This document shows, piece by piece, positions 17,501-25,702 of a stretch of DNA of 43,666 nucleotides. Both the position numbers and the translations under genes were made by a program. Source of the stretch: Candidatus Acetothermia bacterium (GTDB lineage Bacteria; Bipolaricaulota; Bipolaricaulia; RBG-16-55-9; DRXL01); the NCBI GenBank assembly GCA_016179105.1, contig JACOSB010000094.1:1-43666 (forward strand). The letters are read 5' to 3'. The notes below the pieces were generated by a model that worked only from the letters and a program-made list of their open reading frames with translations, was not told the DNA's origin and ran no database searches. Positions within the stretch are counted from its first letter, which is position 1; each line of letters begins with the position of its first letter.

Positions 17501-18589
17501 ATGAAAGTACTCGTCGCGGGAGGAGGCACAGGAGGGCACGTCTATCCGGCTCTGGCGATCATGGAAGGGCTGCGACGGCATCCTACGCTGAGCGTCCAAG
17601 AGATTGCGTACGTCGGCACCAAACGGGGACTAGAAAATCGAATCCTCCCTGAGCACAACTGGATCAAATTTTTCAAAATTTGCGCGCGCGGCTTTGACCG
17701 TAAAAATTTTTGGCGCTGCCTGCTGGCGGCGTTCGCTCTACCGGTCGGGATCATACAAATGCTCTTTATTATCCTAAAATTGAAACCCCAGGTGATTATC
17801 GGCGTGGGCGGTTACGCCGCATTTCCCCCGTTGCTCTGGGGAATTTTTCTCAGAATCCCAACGGTGATTCACGAGCAAAATATCAAACCCGGCCTCGTCA
17901 ATCGCTCGCTCGCACGCTGGGTCACCAAAGTCTGTGTGACTTATCCAGAGACCGCGCGCCATTTGAAAAGAGCCAAGTCAATCACAGTAACCGGGCTACC
18001 TGTGCGCCCGAGCTTGCTCGAAACGCGACCCGATTATTCACGGTTCGGACTAGAAGATCGCACTACTCTCTTCGTGGTCGGTGGCTCGCGTGGCTCTGAG
18101 TTCCTGACTCGAACTGTGTTAGAGGCTTATCCCAAACTAAATGGTACACAAGTGCTCTTGATCACAGGTCCACAAAGTTATCCTGCGGAGGAGCCCTCCC
18201 ACCGCGGCAACGGCCGAGGGCGTCTGGTGCAGATTCCCTATGTAGAAGATATGGGCGCCGCCCTGGCCGTTGCCGATCTGGTTATCTGTCGCGCGGGAGC
18301 CACGACGCTCGCCGAGCTCGCGGCCGTCGGGAAGCCGGCTATTCTCGTCCCCTGGCCCGGCGCGGCCGAGAACCATCAGTACGAAAACGCCCGGGCGTTG
18401 GCTGAATCCGGAGGGTGCCTGCTTGCCCAAGAGTCAGAATTGAATGCTGACAAGTTGGCCGAGCTGGTCGGCCACCTGCTCAACAGCCAAACGAAATTGA
18501 ACGAGATGAAATCGCGGATGTCTTCAGTCGGTCGAAAAGCTGCACTCGACCATATCTTGAGGGAGGTAGAGCTTCTTGTCCACGCTTAG
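17501..18589 (+). CDS. murG: UDP-GlcNAc:lipid I N-acetylglucosaminyltransferase
   Basis: This 362-aa peripheral membrane GT28 enzyme converts lipid I to lipid II. It has the N-terminal glycine-rich GGGTGGHVYPALA (about residues 7-19), GVGGYAAFPPLLWG with IHEQNIKPGLVNR, and the UDP-GlcNAc site CRAGATTLAELAAVGKPAILV followed by NHQYENA. There is no Shine-Dalgarno before the ATG, which starts 3 nt after the ftsW stop, so translation is probably coupled. The end overlaps murC by 14 nt. Confidence 0.96.
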   Translation: MKVLVAGGGTGGHVYPALAIMEGLRRHPTLSVQEIAYVGTKRGLENRILPEHNWIKFFKICARGFDRKNFWRCLLAAFALPVGIIQMLFIILKLKPQVIIGVGGYAAFPPLLWGIFLRIPTVIHEQNIKPGLVNRSLARWVTKVCVTYPETARHLKRAKSITVTGLPVRPSLLETRPDYSRFGLEDRTTLFVVGGSRGSEFLTRTVLEAYPKLNGTQVLLITGPQSYPAEEPSHRGNGRGRLVQIPYVEDMGAALAVADLVICRAGATTLAELAAVGKPAILVPWPGAAENHQYENARALAESGGCLLAQESELNADKLAELVGHLLNSQTKLNEMKSRMSSVGRKAALDHILREVELLVHA

Positions 18590-20000
18590 GGTCGGTTCAC
18601 GGCGCATCGCGCTGCCGCTCGCGCTGGCCGCCAAAACACGGATGTCTCACCTGCACTTCGTCGGCATCGGCGGAGACGGCATGAGCGGTCTCGCCCGTGT
18701 CTGCTGGGAGCTGGGGTTGACGGTCACAGGGTCCAACATCGAAGAGAACAGACGCACCTTAGAACTCAAAGCTTTGGGAATTCCCGTTTATATTGGGCAC
18801 GAAGAAAAAAATTTAGGCACTTGTGACACCGTGATCCTCTCTTCGGCCATCGCCCCAGCTAATTGCGAATGGCAGGCGGCCGAGCGCAAATCTCTTCGTG
18901 TGCTGCACCGGTTCGATCTGGTCCGAATCTTGATGGAGAGCCGCCAAAGTATTGGAGTGGGGGGCACGCACGGAAAGACCACGACGACGGCGATGGTCGC
19001 GACGCTCTTAGAAAAGAGCAATCTCGATCCGACTTATCTCATCGGCGCGGCTACCCCAACGCTCGGCAAGAATGCCAAGTCCGGCTCTGGCCCTCATCTT
19101 GTCTCAGAGATTGATGAGAGCGATGGACGTTTTCTCTCGCTGCGTCCCAAAATTTCTGTGATCACTAATATCGGCCCTGACCACTTAGACCATTATCGCG
19201 ACGAGCATGAGATCGTCGCCAGCTTTCGACAGTTCATCGAGCAGAGCGATTGTGCTATTCTCTGTGCTGACGACCGAAATTCAAGAGCGATCCTGCACGG
19301 GCACAGCACGGCGCTTTCTTTTGGGATTACTCACGACGCCGATCTGAAAGCGTATGACGTACGCTTAGACAAATTTTCTTCAACGTTCAATGTGCTCTGG
19401 CACAGCCAGCCCGTCTGCTCCGCCACCCTGAATGTTCCTGGGGCACACAACGTTCATAACGCCTTGGCGGCGATGCTCGCAGGCCAGCGAGTGGGTCTGG
19501 ACTTTGCTTCGATGTCCGAGGTTTTACGAGAGTTTGAGCTGCCCGAACGGAGATTCCAAGTCTTAGTACAAAATGGCATCATGCTGGTCGACGACTACGC
19601 GCATCTTCCAGAACAAATTGAGACGAATCTAAAAACGATTCGCGCCGGCTGGAAGCCTGAGCGGGTCATCGCGCTCTTCCAGCCTCATCGCTACACGCGG
19701 ACCCACTACATCAACGGGCGCTTTGGCCAATCTTTCGGACTCGCGGACATCGTCGGGGTCACGGACATTTATCCGGCGTTCGAAAAACCCATTCCGGGAG
19801 TCCACGCAGACCTGATCGTGAAATCGATTCGCGCGCGTCACTCGAACGTGCACTATTTGCCGACCAAAGATGAAACTCTAAATTTCTTACAGCAAACGGC
19901 AAAGCCCGGGGATTTTATCATCGGCTTTGGCGCGGGAGACATCTGGAAAGTTTTGTACAAGTTCGCAGACCTTAAAAAATCCAGTTCTGAAGGCATTTAG
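18576..20000 (+). CDS. murC: UDP-N-acetylmuramate-L-alanine ligase
   Basis: This 474-aa cytosolic Mur ligase attaches L-alanine to UDP-MurNAc. Motifs are HFVGIGGDGMSGLA in the Rossmann domain, GGTHGKTTTTAMVATLL for ATP, EIDESDGRFL, NIGPDHLDHY, NVPGAHNVHNALAAM and FQPHRYTRT. I chose the TTG at 18576 because GGGAGGT (18561-18567) lies 8 nt upstream. The first ATG that gives a compact N-terminus is at 18642 but has no ribosome site. The 14-nt overlap with murG suggests translational coupling. Confidence 0.95.
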   Translation: MSTLRVGSRRIALPLALAAKTRMSHLHFVGIGGDGMSGLARVCWELGLTVTGSNIEENRRTLELKALGIPVYIGHEEKNLGTCDTVILSSAIAPANCEWQAAERKSLRVLHRFDLVRILMESRQSIGVGGTHGKTTTTAMVATLLEKSNLDPTYLIGAATPTLGKNAKSGSGPHLVSEIDESDGRFLSLRPKISVITNIGPDHLDHYRDEHEIVASFRQFIEQSDCAILCADDRNSRAILHGHSTALSFGITHDADLKAYDVRLDKFSSTFNVLWHSQPVCSATLNVPGAHNVHNALAAMLAGQRVGLDFASMSEVLREFELPERRFQVLVQNGIMLVDDYAHLPEQIETNLKTIRAGWKPERVIALFQPHRYTRTHYINGRFGQSFGLADIVGVTDIYPAFEKPIPGVHADLIVKSIRARHSNVHYLPTKDETLNFLQQTAKPGDFIIGFGAGDIWKVLYKFADLKKSSSEGI

Positions 20001-20012
20001 AAAGGAGTCGCT

Positions 20013-20915
20013 GTGGGAGCTGTCCTCGCAGAGCCTCGCACGCTTGACAAAAGATTCACAGGTATAGTAAAGTGCAAAGAACCGCTCGCGCGACATACGT
20101 CGCTACGCATCGGCGGGTCCGCCGATGTCTTCGTGATGCCGCGCACGGTCGATGATATTTACGAAGCAATCTGCTTCGCCAAGGAATCTGAAAAACCTTG
20201 GATGGTCATTGGCAACGGGACGAACATGCTCTTCCCCGACACGGGGTACGCGGGAGTTATTATTAAACTGGGCCCGTGGTTCGGACGCCTGCAGGTCTGC
20301 CAAGACACGCTGTACGCGCAGGCGGGGGTCAATCTGAGGAGCGCGATCATGCAGGCGCGGGAATCCGGGTTCAGGGATTTCGATATGCTCGTCGGCATTC
20401 CCGGCACCATCGGCGGGGCCTTGGCGATGAACGCCGGGATCCCCGAGGGCAGCATTTGCGATCTCACAACCAAGGTGAAGGCATTGACTTCTGATGGCAA
20501 ATTGATTAATCTTACGAAAGACGAGTGTAACTTCAGTTACCGTCATAGCCGTTTTAGGGAAGAAACGCTCGTCATCGTAGAGGGAGAATTTAGCTTGGGT
20601 AAAGGGAAAATCTGGGATGGGGAAGAGTTATTGCGACGGCGCAAAGTCCACCAGCCGCTCGGCATCCCCAGCCCGGGCTGCGTCTTCAAAAACCCCCAAT
20701 CGGGAGTCTCGGCCGGTCAGTTGATTGACCGTGCGGGGCTCAAAGGGACCCGTGTGGGAGGAGCAGCGGTATCCACCAAGCATGCCAACTTCATCATCAA
20801 CGAAGGGGGGGCGACGAGTCGGGACGTTCTCCAGCTAATTGACATCGTCCGGGGTGTTGTGCTTAAATGCTTCGGGATCGAACTCAAGCTGGAGCTAGCC
20901 GTCGTCAACAGCTAG
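20013..20915 (+). CDS. murB: UDP-N-acetylenolpyruvoylglucosamine reductase
   Basis: This 300-aa FAD enzyme reduces UDP-GlcNAc-enolpyruvate to UDP-MurNAc with NADPH. It has HTSLRIGGSADVF and GNGTNMLFPDTG (FAD domain), GIPGTIGGALAMNAGI and SYRHSRFR. It also has IPSPGCVFKNP, where the proton-donor Ser of the usual GS(V/F)FKNP motif is replaced by Cys. The compact shape resembles type II enzymes. The GTG start at 20013 has AAAGGAG 5-6 nt upstream. It lies 12 nt after murC. Confidence 0.95.
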   Translation: MGAVLAEPRTLDKRFTGIVKCKEPLARHTSLRIGGSADVFVMPRTVDDIYEAICFAKESEKPWMVIGNGTNMLFPDTGYAGVIIKLGPWFGRLQVCQDTLYAQAGVNLRSAIMQARESGFRDFDMLVGIPGTIGGALAMNAGIPEGSICDLTTKVKALTSDGKLINLTKDECNFSYRHSRFREETLVIVEGEFSLGKGKIWDGEELLRRRKVHQPLGIPSPGCVFKNPQSGVSAGQLIDRAGLKGTRVGGAAVSTKHANFIINEGGATSRDVLQLIDIVRGVVLKCFGIELKLELAVVNS

Positions 20916-21030
20916 CGGAGCGACTCCGTATCCCAAGACTAAAGAGATACAGAGAAGAGCAGTAGAGGGAGACGAAGAGTAGATAGAGTAAAGGGACGGA
21001 GACCGTTCTTGAGAGTGCCCACACAAACCT
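20916..21030 (+). other. Purine-rich murB-ftsQ spacer
   Basis: A spacer of 115 bp, the widest gap between murG and ftsZ. It has a 5-bp CGGAG/CTCCG hairpin immediately after the murB stop and then about 65 nt of strongly purine-biased sequence. The ftsQ start has no obvious ribosome site within it. Confidence 0.4.
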
Positions 21031-21735
21031 GTGCGCCTTAGGCGCTTCGTCGTTTTGGTAGGAGCGATCATCCTCCTGGTTGTGGGATTGGCGAGTTGGA
21101 GGTTGCTGTTAGGCAACGACCTCGCGATCCGCACGATCGAGGTAGAGGGTGGTGAGAGGATTCAAGCCGAAACCGTACTCGATATATTTCCGGTGAAAGT
21201 CGGCGATAACCTCTGGCAGGTCAACGTCGGCCAAGCACGGCTTTCTCTGCTCAAGGCCACTCCGTGGCTCCGGGATGTGCAGGTGGTCAAAGCCTACCCG
21301 GATCGCCTGCGAGTGATCTTGGAGGAGCGTAGGCCGTTTGTGGTGCTTGAGCTCGCCGCGCATCGCTCGGTGTGGATCGACGCGGAGGGCTATCTGCTAG
21401 AGCCCGCGCGGTCCACCGAGGTCTATCAGCCGCGCCTGCGGGGATTGTCCGTCGCGGAAACTCCCCAGGGCCAGAAGGTGACCGACGAGGCTTCGCTGCA
21501 GGCGTTGCGCGATCTGTTCGCGTTCGACGGCACCTTCCTCGAGCAATTTGAAGACGTTCAGTTCAACGGCTCCGACGTCACGCTCACGTCGCGGGCCGGG
21601 TTTCAAGTCTTTCTCAAAAATTTCAGCGTAAAGGGGGATCTAAGCCTACTGAAGCGGGTTCTAGACGTTGTCGAGGGGAGCGATTATCGTTACTTCGACT
21701 TGCGATATAACCAACTGATCGTGAAACCCCGCTAG
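21031..21735 (+). CDS. ftsQ: Cell division protein FtsQ/DivIB
   Basis: 234 aa with a single N-terminal membrane helix (FVVLVGAIILLVVGLASW). A POTRA domain (about residues 32-100, IRTIEVEGGERIQAETVLDI through YPDRLRVILEERRP) and a beta domain with WIDAEGYLLE follow. It is an extracytoplasmic divisome scaffold. Identification rests on the POTRA pattern plus its place before ftsA-ftsZ. The GTG start has no clear ribosome site, so the exact N-terminus is uncertain. The stop is 11 nt before ftsA. Confidence 0.88.
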   Translation: MRLRRFVVLVGAIILLVVGLASWRLLLGNDLAIRTIEVEGGERIQAETVLDIFPVKVGDNLWQVNVGQARLSLLKATPWLRDVQVVKAYPDRLRVILEERRPFVVLELAAHRSVWIDAEGYLLEPARSTEVYQPRLRGLSVAETPQGQKVTDEASLQALRDLFAFDGTFLEQFEDVQFNGSDVTLTSRAGFQVFLKNFSVKGDLSLLKRVLDVVEGSDYRYFDLRYNQLIVKPR

Positions 21736-21746
21736 GTGGTGAGAGG

Positions 21747-23027
21747 ATGGGGGAACTGGTTGTCGGTTTGGATATAGGCACGACGAAAGTCGTGGCCTTG
21801 GTCGGTAGTTTGGAGGATGGGGTCGTCGAGATCATCGGGATGGGAAAAGCCCCGTCGCGAGGGTTGGAAAAGGGCGTGGTGGTCGACATCGGCGAGACGA
21901 CCGCTTCGATCAAGCGCGCGATCGAAGAGGCCGAGAACATGGCCGATGTCAAAATCGAACGAGTGTATGCGGGCATCGCTGGCAAGCACATCGAGTCGAT
22001 CAACAACTCGGGCACGGTCTCTATTTCCCGGGACAATCGCGTGATCACTCTGGACGATGTACAGCGTGTGATCGACACAGCGCAAGCCGTGCAGATCCGC
22101 CCGGACAGTCAGCTCATTCACGTCATTCCCCGTCAGTATATCGTCGATGGCCAGGAGGGTATTACTGACCCCGTCGGAATGACCGGCACACGTCTGGAAG
22201 TGGACGTGCATATCGTCACGGGCTCTGTGACCGCGGTGCACAATATTGTCCGTTGTGTGAATAACGTCGGCCTCGAGATTGAACAGATCGTGCTTCAGCC
22301 GTTGGCGTCGAGCTTTGCTGTCTTGAACGAAGCCGAGAAAGCGTTGGGCGTCGTCTTGATGGACATCGGCGGCGGGACTTCAGACATCGCAATCTTTCGC
22401 GACGGCGACATCTGGTTTTCAAAAATTTTGCCGATCGCCGGCGAGCACATCACGAACGACATCACCGTCGGTCTCAAAGTCCCGTACGAAGAGGCGGAGC
22501 GCATCAAGATTCAAGAAGGGATCCCGTTGGTGAGCGATGAGACCGCCGAAGAAGAGCGTATTGAGATCACCACCATCGGCGAGGAGAAGAAAACGATCTC
22601 GAAGCGCAAATTGGCGAAGATCATCGAGCCCCGGCTCGAAGAGCTCTTCGATCTGGCGATGAGCGAGATCGAAGACGCCGGCTATCGCGATTTAATTCCG
22701 GCGGGCTTGGTGCTCACCGGCGGCACGTCGCAGCTGAGGGGCATGGCCGAGTTCATCTCGCAGCGCTACGAGATCGCCGTGCGCCGTGGCCGGAATCCCC
22801 AGGGCATTCACGGGCTACGCGACATCGTCGAGAGCCCGGTCTACTCGACCGTGATCGGTTTGCTCAAGTACGCCGTCGAGTCCAAAGAATATATGCACCG
22901 TGGGATGGATAAGCGCGGGCGCAAGAGCCGGGGCGGCACAGGCACGGGGCGTAATCATCGCGGTGAACCCAAAGGCGTTCTGGGCGCGATTATGGGCTGG
23001 CTCTCCGGCTTCTTCCGAGGTCGATAA
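21747..23027 (+). CDS. ftsA: Cell division protein FtsA
   Basis: This 426-aa actin-like ATPase tethers FtsZ to the membrane. It opens with VVGLDIGTTKVVALVG (phosphate 1). SHS2 subdomain motifs include VYAGIAGKHIESIN. Phosphate 2 is LMDIGGGTSDIAIF and the adenosine motif is GLVLTGGTSQLRGM. It ends in a Gly/Arg-rich linker and an amphipathic membrane-targeting helix, IMGWLSGFFRGR. The start is supported by a GAGAGG site. FtsZ begins 3 nt after its stop. Confidence 0.96.
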   Translation: MGELVVGLDIGTTKVVALVGSLEDGVVEIIGMGKAPSRGLEKGVVVDIGETTASIKRAIEEAENMADVKIERVYAGIAGKHIESINNSGTVSISRDNRVITLDDVQRVIDTAQAVQIRPDSQLIHVIPRQYIVDGQEGITDPVGMTGTRLEVDVHIVTGSVTAVHNIVRCVNNVGLEIEQIVLQPLASSFAVLNEAEKALGVVLMDIGGGTSDIAIFRDGDIWFSKILPIAGEHITNDITVGLKVPYEEAERIKIQEGIPLVSDETAEEERIEITTIGEEKKTISKRKLAKIIEPRLEELFDLAMSEIEDAGYRDLIPAGLVLTGGTSQLRGMAEFISQRYEIAVRRGRNPQGIHGLRDIVESPVYSTVIGLLKYAVESKEYMHRGMDKRGRKSRGGTGTGRNHRGEPKGVLGAIMGWLSGFFRGR

Positions 23028-23030
23028 CCC

Positions 23031-24152
23031 ATGGATGCGAGGAACGGACTGGCGCGTATCAAAGTTATCGGGGTCGGCGGCGGCGGGTGCAATGCCGTCG
23101 ACCGCATGAAGAAGTCAAAAATTAAAGATGTCGAACTGATCGCCGTCAACACCGATGCGCAGGTCCTGAGCGTCATCGAAGCCGACAAGACGCTTCAGAT
23201 TGGCGCCAAGCTCACTCAGGGGTTGGGCTCCGGGGGCAACCCGGAAGTCGGTCGAAAAGCGGCGGAGGAGAGCGAAGCTCAGATCGCCGAGATTTTGGAA
23301 GACTCGGAGATGGTCTTCGTCACCACGGGAATGGGCGGAGGCACCGGCACGGGCGCCTCGCCGGTGATCGCTCGTCTCGCCCGCGAGGTGGGGATTCTCA
23401 CCGTGGGCGTGGTCACCAAGCCCTTCGGGTTTGAGGGAAAATCTCGCACGGAGCGGGCTAAGAAGGGCATCGAAGATATTAAACAGTACGTCGACACGCT
23501 CATCACCATTCCTAATGATAGACTCTTAAAAGTCGCGGCGCCGGATATGCCCTTGCTGAAAGCCTTCGAGATGGCTGACGAGATTTTGCGCCAGGGGATT
23601 CAGGGCATCACGGATTTGATCACGACGCCGGGTCTCATCAACCGTGACTTCGCCGACGTTGAAGCGACGCTAAGAAATGCCGGGACCGCGCTCATGGGGA
23701 TCGGCGAGGGCGAAGGCGAGAACCGCACGCGCGAAGCCGCCAAGAACGCGATCTCGAGCCCCTTGCTCGAGGGCAGCATCGAGGGCGCGCAGAAAGTGAT
23801 TCTGAATATCACCGGCGGCTCAGACTTAACATTAGAAGAGATCACCGAAGCAGCCTCGCTCATTCGCGACGCCGTCTCCGACACGGCCGACATCTTCTTT
23901 GGCGCTGTGATCCGAGAGGGCTACGATCGCATTAAATTGACCGTGATCGCGACGGGCTTCAAAGACCGCGAGAACTTGAGCGAAGCAGAGGTGCGTCGCC
24001 TCACCCACGACGAAGACGAGGATGACGAAGACTTGATCATTCGCAAGGTCGAGCATAGTTTGAGAAGAGATCGCGACCGTGCTGGCGATCTGGATGTTCC
24101 GACGTTTTTGCGCCGTAAGCAGTCGGCCGAGACCAAAGAGCGCGAAGACTGA
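23031..24152 (+). CDS. ftsZ: Cell division GTPase FtsZ
   Basis: This 373-aa tubulin-like GTPase forms the Z ring. It has IGVGGGGCNAVDRM, the T4 signature GMGGGTGTGASPVIA (about residues 100-115) and the T7 loop VEATLRNAGTALMGIG region with DFADVE. An acidic linker (HDEDEDDED) precedes the conserved C-terminal peptide LDVPTFLRRK, which binds FtsA and other partners. It is the last gene of the cluster. A short stem followed by six T lies just after the stop. Confidence 0.98.
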   Translation: MDARNGLARIKVIGVGGGGCNAVDRMKKSKIKDVELIAVNTDAQVLSVIEADKTLQIGAKLTQGLGSGGNPEVGRKAAEESEAQIAEILEDSEMVFVTTGMGGGTGTGASPVIARLAREVGILTVGVVTKPFGFEGKSRTERAKKGIEDIKQYVDTLITIPNDRLLKVAAPDMPLLKAFEMADEILRQGIQGITDLITTPGLINRDFADVEATLRNAGTALMGIGEGEGENRTREAAKNAISSPLLEGSIEGAQKVILNITGGSDLTLEEITEAASLIRDAVSDTADIFFGAVIREGYDRIKLTVIATGFKDRENLSEAEVRRLTHDEDEDDEDLIIRKVEHSLRRDRDRAGDLDVPTFLRRKQSAETKERED

Positions 24153-24168
24153 CAATTCAGTTTTTTCA
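24148..24168 (+). terminator. Weak intrinsic terminator after ftsZ
   Basis: A 5-bp stem (ACTGA/TCAGT, loop CAAT) directly overlaps the ftsZ stop codon and is followed by TTTTTT. The stem is short but the T-run is good. Confidence 0.4.
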
Positions 24169-24432
24169 TCAAGCCTGTGCAGGATTGAGATACTCGATCG
24201 CAATCGCCTGCATGGGTTCCCCATTCGTCCACGCTTTGTGCAGTACTTTTGCTGGCCAGAGCACTGCATCGCCTGCACTAACTTTCAAGATTTCTGCCTG
24301 CGGACCGCCGACTCGTACAAATCCGTTTCCGTTAATCACGAGAAAGAGAATCGGGTGAAACGCGTCGTGCTCGTGTATCTCGCCATGTGCTTCAAAATAG
24401 AGAATGGCAACACTCATTGGTTGATCCAGCAC
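24169..24432 (-). CDS. Cupin-domain protein, apparently 5'-truncated
   Basis: This small single-domain cupin has at most 87 aa, with the two metal/beta-barrel motifs (GEIHEHDAFHPILFLV and GDAVLWPAKVLHKAW). Substrate and function cannot be told. Just upstream in the same frame, YNDSKGKPIV reads into the start without an initiation codon, bounded by a TAG at about 24463-24465. This looks like the body of a longer cupin whose beginning was lost where the accessory patch joins. It may start at the GTG within KPIV or at the internal ATG. It is convergent with ftsZ. Confidence 0.65.
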   Translation of the reverse strand: MLDQPMSVAILYFEAHGEIHEHDAFHPILFLVINGNGFVRVGGPQAEILKVSAGDAVLWPAKVLHKAWTNGEPMQAIAIEYLNPAQA

Positions 24433-24459
24433 GATAGGCTTGCCTTTGGAGTCGTTATA

Positions 24460-24690
24460 CTAATTCGTCATTGGAATGTCTGGATAAACTGGCGGCAAAG
24501 GCTGGCTGGAAGAGCCAATCATTCGGACATTTAGAAAGCAAAACAGTATTAGTGCCTTAATCGCTGCTTTTGCAGTCTGGAAGGGACCAATCACTCTTCC
24601 CTCTTCAATTTCGCGGAGTGCTTCTTCCAGGTCGGCATCGATCAGCTTCTTGGGACTAAAGAAGACGCCGTTGACCTTTTTCACTTTCAC
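24460..24690 (-). CDS. Small antitoxin-like protein, possibly with a replaced C-terminus
   Basis: About 76 aa. The middle (ALREIEEGRVIGPFQTAKAA) resembles the C-terminal half of small type II antitoxins, where an acidic helix ends in a GPF-type turn. The first 20 residues (NGVFFSPKKLID) match the protein encoded at 25450-25680. The last roughly 28 residues (PLPPVYPDIPMTN) are unlike the family and may be out-of-frame extension. I chose GTG 24690 because AAGGGG lies 5 nt upstream. It begins 11 nt after the ORF6N stop. No toxin partner follows. Confidence 0.45.
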   Translation of the reverse strand: MKVKKVNGVFFSPKKLIDADLEEALREIEEGRVIGPFQTAKAAIKALILFCFLNVRMIGSSSQPLPPVYPDIPMTN

Positions 24691-24700
24691 GAAGTCCCCT

Positions 24701-25249
24701 TCATTTTCCCTGCTCAACATCAAAGCCGATCGACCGGCGTTTTTTCTCTGACGGTGGTGCCATGAGTTGGCGGAGCGCTTCGATGATCGCGCGAATATGC
24801 TCGTCGTGCTCGCCGATCTTCTGCTCAAGTTCAGCAAGCTTCAGTGCAAGCTCCTTGTGTGTGGCGAGCATCTCGCGCAAGCGCACGAATGCCCTCACGA
24901 CTTGAATGCTTGCGTGAACAGCAACCGGACTATTGAGTACGCTCGCCAACATGACGGCGCCATGCTCAGTGAACACATAGGGCAGTTTGCGCCTCCCTCC
25001 TCTGCCAGTTTTTGATATCGCAATTTGCGACATCAAAGCCGTAAACTCTTTTAAATTCAACTTAAACATGAAGTCCGCTGGGAAGCGGTCAATGTTGCGT
25101 TTAACCTGTTCGTTGAGACGAGCGGTCGTCACTCCATAGAGCGCTGCAAGATCACTATCAAGCATGACGCGATGGCCACGGACGAAATAGATTGAGTGCT
25201 CAATACGTTCAATAGGAACAATCGCTGTCTTATGAGAAGATGCTTTCAT
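24701..25249 (-). CDS. ORF6N-domain protein (phage-type DNA-binding/antirepressor family)
   Basis: 182 aa. The N-terminal half (IYFVRGHRVMLDSDLAALYG, FPADFMFKL, RGGRRKLPYVFTEHGAVMLA) is a classic ORF6N domain as found in phage antirepressors and many chromosomal stand-alone genes. The C-terminal half (about residues 110-165) is a charged helical, probably coiled-coil segment (LATHKELALKLAELEQKIGE). I placed the start at ATG 25249, where homology begins. A TATACT -10 lies about 25 nt upstream. It is probably a remnant or domesticated copy of a mobile-element gene. Confidence 0.85.
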   Translation of the reverse strand: MKASSHKTAIVPIERIEHSIYFVRGHRVMLDSDLAALYGVTTARLNEQVKRNIDRFPADFMFKLNLKEFTALMSQIAISKTGRGGRRKLPYVFTEHGAVMLASVLNSPVAVHASIQVVRAFVRLREMLATHKELALKLAELEQKIGEHDEHIRAIIEALRQLMAPPSEKKRRSIGFDVEQGK

Positions 25250-25449
25250 AATAATCCCAGTTACAAGTCCTGAAGTGATAGTATACCGATTTAGCAGAGA
25301 AAGTGAAGTTGGGTGAGCGAACATCACGCGTGAGCGCGTCGTTTGGACTTGGCGCGTCGCAGAGACAGAGTTGTTTTCCGCACCTGAGAGTCATAAGCGG
25401 GACTCACTTTTAACGCTCGGGCGGACTGCTCTGACGCCGGTGCCCTTCG

Positions 25450-25680
25450 TTACAGCCTAAGCCGCTTCTTTACTTCTTTCCAAGGAACGGTTTCCCCGCG
25501 CCTAATCTGCGCTAGCCCTTCGCGGAGTGCAGCCTCGTCTTCGAGGGTCAGAATATCATCGGGATCGACGAGCTTTTTGGGTGCGGTGAAGACGCCGTTT
25601 TTCGCGCGCTTGCTCTCGATGGCTTTCAAAAGCTGTTTGAGTTCGTCTTGGGTAAGGTAGTCGATGGTTTTGGTGTGCAT
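25450..25680 (-). CDS. Small antitoxin-like protein, paralogue of the 24460-24690 product
   Basis: 76 aa, highly charged. NGVFTAPKKLVDPDD matches NGVFFSPKKLIDADL in the neighbour, and the nucleotide sequence there is also similar. The C-terminus (EGLAQIRRGETVPWKEVKKRL) has the acidic-helix-then-xPW pattern seen at the ends of Phd/YefM- or RelB-type antitoxins. No toxin gene follows. The next 120 bp downstream contain no start-bearing frame I can support. It may be an orphan or decayed module. Confidence 0.5.
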   Translation of the reverse strand: MHTKTIDYLTQDELKQLLKAIESKRAKNGVFTAPKKLVDPDDILTLEDEAALREGLAQIRRGETVPWKEVKKRLRL

Positions 25681-25702
25681 AGTAATTAAGTAACAAGCAG
25701 TC

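Noticed and set aside
20938..21002. Purine-rich tract before ftsQ as a microsatellite or leader
   Set aside because: It has no regular repeat unit or stable fold. It is reported only as a biased spacer.
24079..24534. Plus-strand open frame of about 151 codons after ftsZ
   Set aside because: It overlaps the end of ftsZ in another frame and is antisense to the cupin gene. No domain is seen.
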